Assembly (NCBI GenBank): GCA_036745875.1
Contig: DAIOFH010000080.1
Span: forward strand, 1-18,522
Source of the DNA: DAIOFH01 sp036745875
GTDB taxonomy: Bacteria > Planctomycetota > SZUA-567
Direction of reading: 5' to 3'
Length of the DNA: 18,522 nucleotides
The position numbers and the translations under genes were made by a program. Below, piece by piece: positions 1-7,962 of this stretch; position 1 is the first letter of the stretch; the number at the start of each line of letters is the position of its first letter. A model generated the notes under the pieces. That model was not told where the DNA came from and searched no databases. It saw nothing but the letters and a program-made list of their open reading frames with translations.

Positions 1-56
1 GGCGCCAGCCGGAATTGGCTTCGCCTGGGCTGTTGAGGTTTTTCAGGTCCGACTAC

Positions 57-1583
57 CTATCCGTACGGCAATTGCTTGAGATTGGCTTTCGGCGGCCGCG
101 GGGGCTGCGGGCGCTGGCTGTAGCCGGACTGCGGCTTTCGCGCAAGGAGCTCGCCAAGCTGATCGACGACCATATGAAGTTCCTGAACCTGTTCGCGGAT
201 GTCTCCGCTGATCCTGGTCATGTCCCCCGCCTTAGCGACGGTGTCGCCGGTGTTTTTATCTACCTGCGCCATGACCTGGTTGACCTGTTCGATGCCGTGG
301 GTCTGCTCTTCCGTGGCCTCGCCGATCTTGGAGATCATCTCGCGAATCCTGTCCAGGGTGGCGATGATGGTCTTGAATTTCTCGTCAAGTTCCGAAACGA
401 TGGACATGCCCCTGTTGACCCGACTGCCTGTTTCCGCGATCAGCCCCGATGTGTCCTTTACCGACCCGGCCGACCGCTGGGCAAGGTTCCTGACTTCGTC
501 GGCGACGACGGCAAAGCCTTTTCCCGCTTCCCCGGCCCTGGCCGCTTCCACCGCCGCGTTCAAGGCGAGGAGATTGGTCTGGAATGCGATATCCTCGATG
601 ACCTTGAGGATCTTGCCGATTTCCCCGGACGATGTACTGATGTCCTGCATCGCCGAGGTCATGTGGTTGATCGCTTCGATGCCCGCCCGGATATCGGACT
701 CGCTCTCGGTCATCAGGTCGCGGACGGACTTCGCATTCGCGGCATTGTTGGAAATGGAACCGGACATCTCGGTAATCGACGCCGTCGCACCGTCGACAAC
801 CGCGGACTGCGAGCCCGCGCTCTGTTCGAGAAGCGCGCTCGTATCCGAAATGTCTCCCGCGATCCCGGCCATGTTGTCCGCTTCGGTGGAAAGGTTGTTC
901 GTGATGATGGTGAGCGGTTTCGTGATGCTGCGGGCGAAGAAAATCCCAATAATACAGCCGATGACGATGAACACGGCGGAAATCAGGGCGGTGGTTAAAA
1001 TGGTCCTGCTGATGGCGGCGCTGAATTCGCTGACCTGCGCTTCGGTGATCAATGTCCAGCCAAGGCCGGGGATGGGATTCGCGGTGGCGATGCGTTCGCC
1101 GCGGCTGTCTCTGTAGGAATAATTCACCCGCTGGCCTTTAGCCAGGTCCTTCCACCTGTTTCCATAGATGGGAAAGACTTCGTCGACTTTTTTGCCCAGG
1201 ATTGAATTGTCGTTGGCGAAGCGGACTTCACCGTCCGAATCGATTACGAAAACCGCACCCTGCGCACCCGGCTTGAGCGCTGACATCTCCTTGGCGAGAT
1301 TCTCAATATTCATGGAAATGGATATTATGCCGTGGTATTTTCCGTCGATGACGATCGAGCGGTTGACATAGGCTGAGGTGCCCCAGTCGGGATCGTTGAC
1401 ATACACATTCACAACGAGGTTTTGGCCACTGTCGCGCATGTCGGTGTACCAGCTCCACGCGCCTGTATTATCCATGGGAATGGCGTTGCGTTCGCGGCCG
1501 TTGGCGGCATAATAGGTGAACTTCACCTGGGAGCCGTAATTTGTGGTCATAATGCCAAGATCGGAAATTGTATCTTCGAGCAT
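57..1583 (-). CDS. C-terminal fragment of the chemoreceptor (Cache sensor remainder, TM2, signalling domain)
   Basis: This is the longest open part of the interrupted chemoreceptor, 508 residues from an internal ATG at 1583. It carries most of the Cache sensor (including GAVFVIDSDGEVRFAND, typical of dCache), TM2 at about residues 193-217 of the fragment, and the full methyl-accepting signalling domain with its hairpin tip at about 331-370. No Shine-Dalgarno sequence precedes the ATG at 1583 and the fragment would lack TM1, so independent translation is unlikely. It is best read as the rest of the gene beginning at 1871; ten further codons in frame lie between the TAA and this ATG. Confidence 0.6.
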   Translation of the reverse strand: MLEDTISDLGIMTTNYGSQVKFTYYAANGRERNAIPMDNTGAWSWYTDMRDSGQNLVVNVYVNDPDWGTSAYVNRSIVIDGKYHGIISISMNIENLAKEMSALKPGAQGAVFVIDSDGEVRFANDNSILGKKVDEVFPIYGNRWKDLAKGQRVNYSYRDSRGERIATANPIPGLGWTLITEAQVSEFSAAISRTILTTALISAVFIVIGCIIGIFFARSITKPLTIITNNLSTEADNMAGIAGDISDTSALLEQSAGSQSAVVDGATASITEMSGSISNNAANAKSVRDLMTESESDIRAGIEAINHMTSAMQDISTSSGEIGKILKVIEDIAFQTNLLALNAAVEAARAGEAGKGFAVVADEVRNLAQRSAGSVKDTSGLIAETGSRVNRGMSIVSELDEKFKTIIATLDRIREMISKIGEATEEQTHGIEQVNQVMAQVDKNTGDTVAKAGDMTRISGDIREQVQELHMVVDQLGELLARKPQSGYSQRPQPPRPPKANLKQLPYG

Positions 1584-1613
1584 TTTGAATACGTCGTCCA
1601 GTTGTGCTTCATC

Positions 1614-1871
1614 TTACCCGGCTTTGATCCAGTTGCGGAAAAAGGGATTATCCACTAAAAGTTGAATGGCGCGGGTCGGCTCGAAAATCTCCTTGTCCAT
1701 GGCGGCGAGGATGTTGTCGGAAAGAAGTGGCAATTGAATTGCCTCGTTTTGATACCGCATATCCCGCTGATAAAAGTAGCGATTGACCAGGATAACAGCG
1801 GCAGAAGTCACGACCAGAAGAAAGATAATTAGGATAAGAATCTTCCGTTCGATTCCGATTCGTTTAAACAT
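1614..1871 (-). CDS. N-terminal fragment of the chemoreceptor (85 residues)
   Basis: This is the part of the interrupted chemoreceptor that would be translated as the sequence stands. It starts MFKRIGIERK and holds TM1 plus the first helix of the periplasmic sensor, ending WIKAG before the TAA. The start at 1871 is chosen over the upstream in-frame ATG at 1937 because a very strong ribosome binding site lies directly before it and the protein then begins in the usual chemoreceptor way, with a short basic N-terminus before TM1. The fragment lacks any signalling domain and could not work alone as a receptor. Confidence 0.6.
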   Translation of the reverse strand: MFKRIGIERKILILIIFLLVVTSAAVILVNRYFYQRDMRYQNEAIQLPLLSDNILAAMDKEIFEPTRAIQLLVDNPFFRNWIKAG

Positions 1872-1884
1872 GATCACCCCCTTT
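1872..1884 (-). promoter_or_regulatory. Extended Shine-Dalgarno sequence of the chemoreceptor gene
   Basis: On the minus strand the 13 bases just before the ATG read AAAGGGGGTGATC. The perfect complement of a typical 16S rRNA 3' end is TAAGGAGGTGATC, so 11 of 13 positions match and one more can pair as G-U. This fixes the start at 1871. Confidence 0.75.
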
Positions 1885-2053
1885 AACACAGGAAAATTTA
1901 CTATATAATTACCACATAGATGATTATATATATACATAGAGCGAAAATAGTGCGCAACAACTAAATCAAAAAATTACATCGCATAAATCCAGTGTATTTG
2001 TCGATATATTAGATGGCTGTATCTACATAGGGGAACCACGACAAAAAGCGCCC
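1885..2053. promoter_or_regulatory. AT-rich divergent promoter region between the chemoreceptor and cls
   Basis: This noncoding stretch lies between two divergent genes and must hold both promoters. It contains an alternating TA run (about 1925-1934) and an 8-base inverted repeat (TATATAAT at 1902-1909, ATTATATA at 1923-1930). On the minus strand 1923-1928 reads TATAAT, a perfect -10 hexamer about 50 bases before the chemoreceptor start, but no convincing -35 lies at the right distance. For cls no clear pair of hexamers was found. No flagellar sigma-28 type site was recognised. Confidence 0.35.
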
Positions 2054-2066
2054 TAAGGAGCAGGAC

Positions 2067-3518
2067 GTGACGGTTGGAAGCATCTTATTGAGCGGCGTGT
2101 CTTTTTTGACGCTGATATGCATTATTATCGTTATTTTCACCGAACGGAAAAATCCTGCCTCAAGCATGGCCTGGATAATGGTTCTGGCGTTTTTGCCGGT
2201 GATCGGTTTTATCCTTTATTTGTTCCTGGGCAGCGGTTTTAAAACCAACAAACGCCGACGCTACGCCAACAAGGCCGCCCTTGACGATGTTTACGACAAA
2301 GTCCTTAAAAAACATTTGAAAATCGACAGCGAAAAGCACTACTTGTCAACCCACCGCGAGGCAACCCGGCTCCTCACCTATCTTGGCCACGAGGGGGATG
2401 GGGTTTTTACCGATTCAAACACGGCAGACGTGTTTTCCTGGGGCGACAACATGTTTGAAAGTCTTATGAGGGACATTTCCCTCGCCCAGGACCATATCCA
2501 CATCCTCTTTTACATCATCAGGGAGGATGAAATCGGCACTAAAATCGTCACCCTCCTCAAAGAGAAAGCCAAACAAGGGGTCGAAGTCAGGTTGATCTAC
2601 GATTCGGTCGGCTCGTTCCTGTCGATCAGGAAAAAATTCAAGGAATTGTCGGAAGCCGGGGGAGAAGTACTGGCATTCGCCCCGATTCTCTCGAAATTAA
2701 GCTCTTCCCTGCGTCTGAATTACCGTAATCACCGCAAAATCGTGGTTATCGACGGTAAAATCGGCTATGTCGGCGGCATGAACATCGGCGACGAATACCG
2801 GGGCAAGGATCCGAAGTTGACGCCTTGGCGCGATACCCACATGCGTATAACCGGCCCCGCCGTATGGTTCTTGCAGGAACGCTTTCTCATGGACTGGAGT
2901 TATGTCAACGACGTGGACGTCAAGGACAACATGACTGATGAACGCTATTTCCCCGAACCCTACACCGACGGCAACATAGGCATGCAGATCGTTTCCAGCG
3001 GACCCGACGCCAAGGAAAGCGCGATCAAGTGCGGTATGCTGACGATGATTTACGCGGCGCAGAAATATATTTATATACAGACGCCGTATTTCGCCCCCGA
3101 CCCGAGCTTTTTCGACGCCTTGCGAATCGCTGCCAAGTCGGGCGTGGACGTCAGGCTCATGATACCCAGGTTAAGCGACCATTGGCTTGTCCACCGCGCG
3201 ACATACGGCTATGCGCGCCAGATTCTGGATTATGGCGTACGGATTTTCCAGTACCAGGGCTTCCTCCATTCAAAAACCGTGACGATCGACGGCGACGCGG
3301 CTACAATCGGCACGACAAACATGACCAACCGCAGCTTTACCCAGAATTTCGAAATCAATGCCTTTATCTGCAATGAGAACTTTGCCGAAAAGCACTGGGA
3401 AATATTCCTCAGGGACCAGGAAAACTGCATCGAGCTCACCAGGGAATGGTTTAAGTGCCGCCCGATGCGGGTGCGCGCCTCGTATAATTTCACCCGACTT
3501 CTCGCGCCATTGATTTAA
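2067..3518 (+). CDS. cls: Cardiolipin synthase, phospholipase D family
   Basis: This 483-residue membrane enzyme should condense two phosphatidylglycerol molecules to cardiolipin and glycerol at the inner membrane. Two N-terminal membrane segments (about residues 5-22 and 30-50) form the PLDc_N region. Two HKD catalytic motifs follow: H222-x-K224-x4-D229 (NHRKIVVID) and H401-x-K403-x4-D408 (LHSKTVTID), each followed by a Gly-rich strand and Asn (GGMN, GTTN). Length and layout match ClsA-type enzymes. The start is GTG at 2067, supported by AAGGAG at 2055-2060 with six bases of spacing. It stands as a single gene, divergent from the chemoreceptor, with a 162-base gap before the autotransporter. 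Nothing in it is odd. The family call is secure; the exact donor substrate is not shown by sequence. Confidence 0.93.
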   Translation: MTVGSILLSGVSFLTLICIIIVIFTERKNPASSMAWIMVLAFLPVIGFILYLFLGSGFKTNKRRRYANKAALDDVYDKVLKKHLKIDSEKHYLSTHREATRLLTYLGHEGDGVFTDSNTADVFSWGDNMFESLMRDISLAQDHIHILFYIIREDEIGTKIVTLLKEKAKQGVEVRLIYDSVGSFLSIRKKFKELSEAGGEVLAFAPILSKLSSSLRLNYRNHRKIVVIDGKIGYVGGMNIGDEYRGKDPKLTPWRDTHMRITGPAVWFLQERFLMDWSYVNDVDVKDNMTDERYFPEPYTDGNIGMQIVSSGPDAKESAIKCGMLTMIYAAQKYIYIQTPYFAPDPSFFDALRIAAKSGVDVRLMIPRLSDHWLVHRATYGYARQILDYGVRIFQYQGFLHSKTVTIDGDAATIGTTNMTNRSFTQNFEINAFICNENFAEKHWEIFLRDQENCIELTREWFKCRPMRVRASYNFTRLLAPLI

Positions 3519-3583
3519 AGTGGCCATGCCAAACGTTTCGACGTACTGAAAAATCAACGCAAATGGTTTATTTTTCTACCCTA

Positions 3584-3611
3584 TTGATTCATATTCACGG
3601 ATAGCTATACA
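3584..3611 (+). promoter_or_regulatory. Candidate promoter of the autotransporter
   Basis: In the gap after cls, TTGATT (3584-3589) and TATACA (3606-3611) are separated by 16 bases and lie about 70 bases before the autotransporter start. Each hexamer matches the sigma-70 consensus at four of six positions. The surrounding 3519-3680 is noncoding and AT-rich; no clear terminator for cls was seen in it. Confidence 0.4.
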
Positions 3612-3680
3612 CAACAAATAGTTGCACTCCCTAAATGGGCATGCAACCATTCTCCCAATGCGTTAACAATGGAGTATGTA

Positions 3681-4322
3681 ATGGTTAATTGCCGTGCACA
3701 AGTGATCCTATCCGTCGCAATCGCCCTCATCGCCTCCACATCCGCCATGGCGGCGAATGTGACATTTCAATCAGGCCAAAGCTATCCCGATCCCATTGCT
3801 GTCGCGGATCAGGACACATGGACAATTAATTACCCCGCCGGCTCGCAGCCCGCGACGGAAAGCGGCGCCGTGTCCGGGACAGACGCCGGCGATCGCCTGT
3901 ACATTGACGGCACTACCGGTGGCATCCTCAACCTCAGAGGCAGCGGCCACACCTTCGTTGGGATAATAGCGCTCCGCAGCGGTACCATCAACATTTCCAG
4001 CGCTTCAAATCTTCCAACCCCGCTTGGCCGTCTCAATTTTCTCAGCCGCAACGGCCTCGGTGCGGGCGCATCCACCCTTCAAGTGGCGGCCGGCTCGAAC
4101 GCGCTTTTCGATGGCGCTTTCGGTTCCAGGCAAAGAATGATTGTTCAGGGAGAGGTTGCCCCAGGATCAGGCCGCGAAGGGATCATCTCCCTCCTGGACG
4201 GCGCGACCTTCACGGTCCAGGATAGCGTGTATTCCGGCCAGGGGGGGGGCGTTCGAACTTCAGGAGGCGGGATATCTAACACTGCAGGCCGCTTCCGGAG
4301 CGCGTTTCATTTTCAACAATAA
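3681..4322 (+). CDS. Autotransporter segment 1: signal peptide and start of passenger, truncated by the G9 tract
   Basis: This is what would be translated from the autotransporter start in the present sequence. A basic n-region, hydrophobic core (VILSVAIALIA) and AMA-AN cleavage site form a clear Sec signal peptide. The passenger then runs in frame to the G9 tract (codon 187 onward). Past the tract the frame is wrong: residues after SGQGGG are not autotransporter-like and end at a TGA-free but short tail, with a TAA at 4320-4322. A secreted product of about 190 residues without a barrel would probably be degraded in the periplasm. Confidence 0.7.
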   Translation: MVNCRAQVILSVAIALIASTSAMAANVTFQSGQSYPDPIAVADQDTWTINYPAGSQPATESGAVSGTDAGDRLYIDGTTGGILNLRGSGHTFVGIIALRSGTINISSASNLPTPLGRLNFLSRNGLGAGASTLQVAAGSNALFDGAFGSRQRMIVQGEVAPGSGREGIISLLDGATFTVQDSVYSGQGGGVRTSGGGISNTAGRFRSAFHFQQ

Positions 4323-7300
4323 TTCCGGCACCTATGGCGGGGTCGTTGTAAGCAAAGGATACCTGACCATCAACAATGCGGATTTCAGCGGAAATACCGC
4401 CAGCAGCTACAACGGCGGGGCGATATACAATTCCAGCGGAACGCTCACGATCGACAACTCCACATTCTCCGCCAACACGGCAAAGTCCGAGGGCGGGGCG
4501 ATCTTCAACCTATCCGGAACCGCCACCGTATCCAATACAACCTTCAGCGATAATTACAATCAATGGGCGAGCGGCGGCGCGCTGGTCAACCAGGGCGTGA
4601 GCGGCACCGGCTCGAACCTGATCATGACGGACTCCAGTTTTACCGGAAATAGGGGCTATTACAGCGGCGGCGCAATGACCAACGAAAGCGGCAGCACAGC
4701 CGACCTGACTCGGGTGACATTCACCGATAACACCGCCGCAGACAACGGCGGGGCGATTTACAACAACAACTCCATGCTCACCGTAAGAAACGGCACCTTC
4801 ACGCGCAATAAAACCACCGGCACCCAGACGGGAGGAGCCATACACAACAACTCCACTCTCATTATAGAAAATTCGACTTTCGACGGGAATCAGTCCGGCA
4901 GCCACGGCGGCGCGATCTACAGTTACAACAACGTGGCAGGCGGGGCCGCGGTGACCATCTCCAATTCCACCTTCTCGAACAATTCCACCCGAAGCAACCG
5001 CGGCGGAGCGATCTATAATCAGAACAACCCGATATCCCTCACCAACGTCGATTTCCTCAACAATACCGCCTCATGGAATGGCGGCGGCATTTTCACCTGG
5101 AACGGCGACCTCAACCTTGCGGTGGAAACGAACAGAACAAACACTTTCAGCGGAAACACGGACGGGGACGGAGCCAATTCCATTTTTGTCAGCAGCACTA
5201 GCGCCGGAAATACGGTCACCGTCGACCTCGATGTCGGCACAGGGGCCCTCCTCGACATGAAGGATCCCTTCGCCGGGGAAAATGGAGGCGGAAACATAGC
5301 GGTGGTCAAGCGCGGCGCCGGAGCTTGGTCGCTGGGCGGGGCCAATATCCTCCGGCAAGGATTGGGCGGATCCGATTCGAACACCAATACGGTGGACATT
5401 CAAAATGGCGACCTGAACCTCTATCGAAACGCCCAAATCCATGCCCAAGGTCCCGGCAGTGCGATTGCGATCGGATCGGCGGGCACACCGGTCAATGTCA
5501 CCATCACGGGCGGCAACCAGATCACCGTCTCCAACGACACAACTAACGCGCTGGCGGCGACCGGCCAGGGTTCGATCACCATCCAGGGCAACTCCACATG
5601 GTCCTTCGATCTGGCCGGCGCAAGCACCGATACCGCTATGATGGAACTCAAGGCGGATGCCATTACCATTGTCAATGGCCAAATCAATATCGACCTAAAG
5701 ACCCTTGCCAAAAGCAGCGGTGACATCGTCCTATTACACAAAACGGCGGCCACATCCACCAAATTTGATAACACCACAATAAACGACGGCAGCATATCCA
5801 TAAGGGGGCATCAGATCGCGTCCACTCGGGCGACAGGTGGATACCAGGTCGTAATCCGCGACGACGACACGGTCGTTTTGCGTCTGCCCAACGCCCTCCA
5901 AAGCCATATAGTCACTTGGCGAAACTATTTGGATCCAGCGTCGCCGACGTGGGATATGATTTCCGAGCAATGGGTTAACGAGTCAGGTGTAACGGACGTC
6001 CAATTCCTCGTCGGCGACGTCGTCAATTTCAATTCCACGGAAGCGCCACCCACCCCCGCGGTTGTGGTCGACCCGAACGGCGTGGAAGCGTCTGGACTGT
6101 TCGTCAGCTGGAATTACTCCTATGATTTCTCAGGAGGCTCTATTGTGACCAGCGTGGACGGCTGGCTTGGCAACAACGCCCTTCCCGCCATCCCGGAAGT
6201 GGTGACGGGAAAACTGATGCTGGGTGCCCAAGCCGATAACGACGGCATGATCGGCAACAATACCTTTAAGGGAATTCTCGATGTGACCGGCATAAACACA
6301 GATGGCAACGATTTCCGCCAGGGTATCGACATATATAGCGGACGGCTGCGCGTTTCCGCCACCGAACAGATCAATCCCGGCCTGTCCAAGCTGTCGTTCC
6401 TCGGTTCGTCGGCGGATTTCTCCACTGTGCGCACGAGTCTTCTTACCCGCGCCGGTTCCCTCGCTGCGGACATATATAATGCACGCCAGACGGATCCCCA
6501 CGCGTACCTCCCTACCGTCATCGCCGCCGACAATCTTGTATTTGACGGATTCAATAGTGATAGCCAGCGGCTGGTGCTCGCCACTAATGCCGCAGGCGGT
6601 TTTTCCGCCGAAGCGGGAAAAACCGTGACATGGCAAAACAGCATGACCAGCGCCGACGGTGGAGCCATAGCGGCAGGTCTACAATCCATGACCCTCCTGA
6701 CTGCCGCCGACGCCACTGCAGGCTACCGATTCACCGGCAATGTCGCCGGCGGCAATGGCGGCGCAGTCAGCAACCAGGGAGCGTTGTACGCTCAAAACAC
6801 CGCATTCGAGCAGAATCAGGCCACCGGCAGCGGCGGGGCGATATGGAACAATGACCTGACGTTCCTCTCCGGATCCTCCTTCACCGGCAACTATGCACAG
6901 CAGAACGGCGGCGCGATATATTCCGGCAGCGGGAACCTGTCTCTGACCGACTTTTTCTTTACCCGCAACCAGGCCGGTGCTTCGGGCGGTGCGATCATGG
7001 CGGCGGGCCAGGTCTATCTCGGTCTGGGAACCGGCGTCACGGGCACATTCAGCGGCAACCTCGATTCCGCCGGCTCCAACTCGATCAACCTCTTCACCAA
7101 CGGCGCAAACACCACACTGGACCTCGCTGTACAAACCGGAGCCATCCTCGACATGCTCGATCCCATGCGAGGTCTGGCATCGGGCAATGCCATCGCCATA
7201 AACAAGACTGGTGACGGTGCATGGAAATTAGGCGGCGACAATACTTTCAGCGGCGGTTCCACCACGGTCAGTGTACTCGGAGGCACCCTTCAGCTCTATA

Positions 7301-7962
7301 ACGGCGGAACAGCTACCAATGTCAATTCCCGCGACGCCCTCGCCACCGTAAGCACCGGGAATCTTTTTTTGAACGGCGCCGGCTCACGGTTCATTCTCGG
7401 CGGCGGAGGGAGTGCCGCCACGCTGGAAGTCGGCGGATTCAATACGATAACGGCCAACGGCGGGACAGCCTTCCAAGACCAGGCCACAATCCTGGCCGGA
7501 CAAGGCAACGCCGGTCTCGGCAAGCTGACTTTCACCTCGGGGACCCTGGACGACAACGTGACCTTCTCAGCCGACGCGGCCCGCACCCTGACCCTGGATG
7601 GACAGCTGAGCGGGACCGGAAATTTCATCAAGACCGGAGACGGCGAAATCAATATGGCGAGAACCGGCAACACCGTGGGCGACTTCGATATCCGGGCAGG
7701 CACCATTGGCCTCTTCGCCGGTACGGACGTCAACGTCACCGCCAACTCCGCCCGATTCCTTTCCGGCACCACCCTGAACCTCTACGGCTTCGATACGCCG
7801 GATTACGGCAAATTCTATACGGTGATCCGCGACGCCGATTGCGACTGCGCCCAATTCGGTGTTGGTTGGAGGGAAATCCGACGTGGACTTTCTCACCGCC
7901 CGTGTCCAGTTGAGTTCGGACAACCTCGAAGTACAGGTCGCCACCGACCTCACCTGGTATGA
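4240..7962 (+). CDS. Autotransporter segment 2: main passenger with both Pmp-repeat blocks
   Basis: This frame has no start of its own; the first ATG in it (4138-4143 region) precedes the tract and translates an unrelated frame up to the G run. True homology begins at GGAFELQEAGYL just after the tract. It holds two blocks of GGA(I/L/M/V)-FxxN repeats, as in chlamydial polymorphic membrane proteins and related beta-helix passengers, plus beta-strand repeats such as GAGAWSLGGAN and GDGAWKLGGDNTFSGG. Asn, Gly, Ser and Thr dominate, as expected of a beta-helix. Homologous sequence stops near 7855; the last 35 codons to the stop at 7962 are out of frame. Confidence 0.75.
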   Translation, partial: RGGAFELQEAGYLTLQAASGARFIFNNNSGTYGGVVVSKGYLTINNADFSGNTASSYNGGAIYNSSGTLTIDNSTFSANTAKSEGGAIFNLSGTATVSNTTFSDNYNQWASGGALVNQGVSGTGSNLIMTDSSFTGNRGYYSGGAMTNESGSTADLTRVTFTDNTAADNGGAIYNNNSMLTVRNGTFTRNKTTGTQTGGAIHNNSTLIIENSTFDGNQSGSHGGAIYSYNNVAGGAAVTISNSTFSNNSTRSNRGGAIYNQNNPISLTNVDFLNNTASWNGGGIFTWNGDLNLAVETNRTNTFSGNTDGDGANSIFVSSTSAGNTVTVDLDVGTGALLDMKDPFAGENGGGNIAVVKRGAGAWSLGGANILRQGLGGSDSNTNTVDIQNGDLNLYRNAQIHAQGPGSAIAIGSAGTPVNVTITGGNQITVSNDTTNALAATGQGSITIQGNSTWSFDLAGASTDTAMMELKADAITIVNGQINIDLKTLAKSSGDIVLLHKTAATSTKFDNTTINDGSISIRGHQIASTRATGGYQVVIRDDDTVVLRLPNALQSHIVTWRNYLDPASPTWDMISEQWVNESGVTDVQFLVGDVVNFNSTEAPPTPAVVVDPNGVEASGLFVSWNYSYDFSGGSIVTSVDGWLGNNALPAIPEVVTGKLMLGAQADNDGMIGNNTFKGILDVTGINTDGNDFRQGIDIYSGRLRVSATEQINPGLSKLSFLGSSADFSTVRTSLLTRAGSLAADIYNARQTDPHAYLPTVIAADNLVFDGFNSDSQRLVLATNAAGGFSAEAGKTVTWQNSMTSADGGAIAAGLQSMTLLTAADATAGYRFTGNVAGGNGGAVSNQGALYAQNTAFEQNQATGSGGAIWNNDLTFLSGSSFTGNYAQQNGGAIYSGSGNLSLTDFFFTRNQAGASGGAIMAAGQVYLGLGTGVTGTFSGNLDSAGSNSINLFTNGANTTLDLAVQTGAILDMLDPMRGLASGNAIAINKTGDGAWKLGGDNTFSGGSTTVSVLGGTLQLYNGGTATNVNSRDALATVSTGNLFLNGAGSRFILGGGGSAATLEVGGFNTITANGGTAFQDQATILAGQGNAGLGKLTFTSGTLDDNVTFSADAARTLTLDGQLSGTGNFIKTGDGEINMARTGNTVGDFDIRAGTIGLFAGTDVNVTANSARFLSGTTLNLYGFDTPDYGKFYTVIRDADCDCAQFGVGWREIRRGLSHRPCPVEFGQPRSTGRHRPHLV
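4241..4249 (+). repeat. G9 homopolymer tract, candidate phase-variation switch
   Basis: Nine consecutive G residues lie early in the passenger-coding region. With eight G the upstream frame reads SGQGGAFELQEAGYL and continues into the passenger; with nine it leaves the frame and stops at 4322. Tracts of eight or more G in surface-protein genes are classical slipped-strand mispairing sites. The length is also prone to sequencing error. Confidence 0.8.
4414..5091 (+). repeat. First Pmp-type GGA(I/L/M)-FxxN repeat block
   Basis: About nine copies of a degenerate repeat, roughly 20-35 residues each, run from the GGAIYN at 4414 to the GGGIFT at 5080. Each pairs a GGA[ILM]xN turn with a TFxxNTA-like strand (for example STFSANTA, VTFTDNTA, STFDGNQS). 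This is the pattern of the chlamydial polymorphic outer-membrane protein repeat and predicts rungs of a right-handed beta-helix. Confidence 0.8.
6757..6996 (+). repeat. Second Pmp-type GGA(I/V)-FxxN repeat block
   Basis: Four further copies (GGAVSN, GGAIWN, GGAIYS, GGAIMA) with FTGN, FEQN, FTGN and FTRN partners lie about 1.7 kb after the first block. Both blocks are followed by the same order of elements: TFSGN, SNSI, a GAxLDM(K/L)DP strand and a GxGAWxLGG beta-strand repeat. This suggests the passenger arose by internal duplication of a larger module. Confidence 0.75.

Larger units (their letters stand above)
57..1871 (-). pseudogene. Methyl-accepting chemotaxis protein interrupted by an in-frame TAA
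   Basis: The reading frame from the ATG at 1871 to the TAG at 57-59 encodes one chemoreceptor of 604 codons, broken only by a TAA at 1614-1616 (codon 86). The frame is the same on both sides, so this is a nonsense change and not a frameshift. In order: a cytoplasmic N-terminus, TM1 (about residues 10-30), a periplasmic Cache-like sensor (about 35-285), TM2 (about 289-313), a coiled coil, and the conserved signalling tip (about 427-466) with the EDIAFQTNLLALNAAVEAAR signature that binds CheA and CheW. No clear HAMP domain follows TM2; the chain passes almost directly into the coiled coil. The C-terminal tail is proline-rich. The residue at the stop is probably Glu (GAA to TAA) by analogy with related receptors; that is inference. 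As written, only the first 85 residues would be made. Sequencing error is a live alternative. Confidence 0.85.

Noticed and set aside
15..998. Plus-strand open frame of 327 codons opposite the chemoreceptor
   Set aside because: It is antisense to a clear methyl-accepting signalling domain, has no ribosome site and has shadow-type composition.
1614..1616. TAA as a recoded sense codon
   Set aside because: TAA ends cls, rex and cheW normally here, and no recoding signal is known for TAA in this setting; mutation or error is simpler.
7850..7870. Programmed ribosomal frameshift joining autotransporter segments 2 and 3
   Set aside because: No slippery heptamer, stimulatory stem or upstream Shine-Dalgarno-like signal is visible, and autotransporters are not known to use this.
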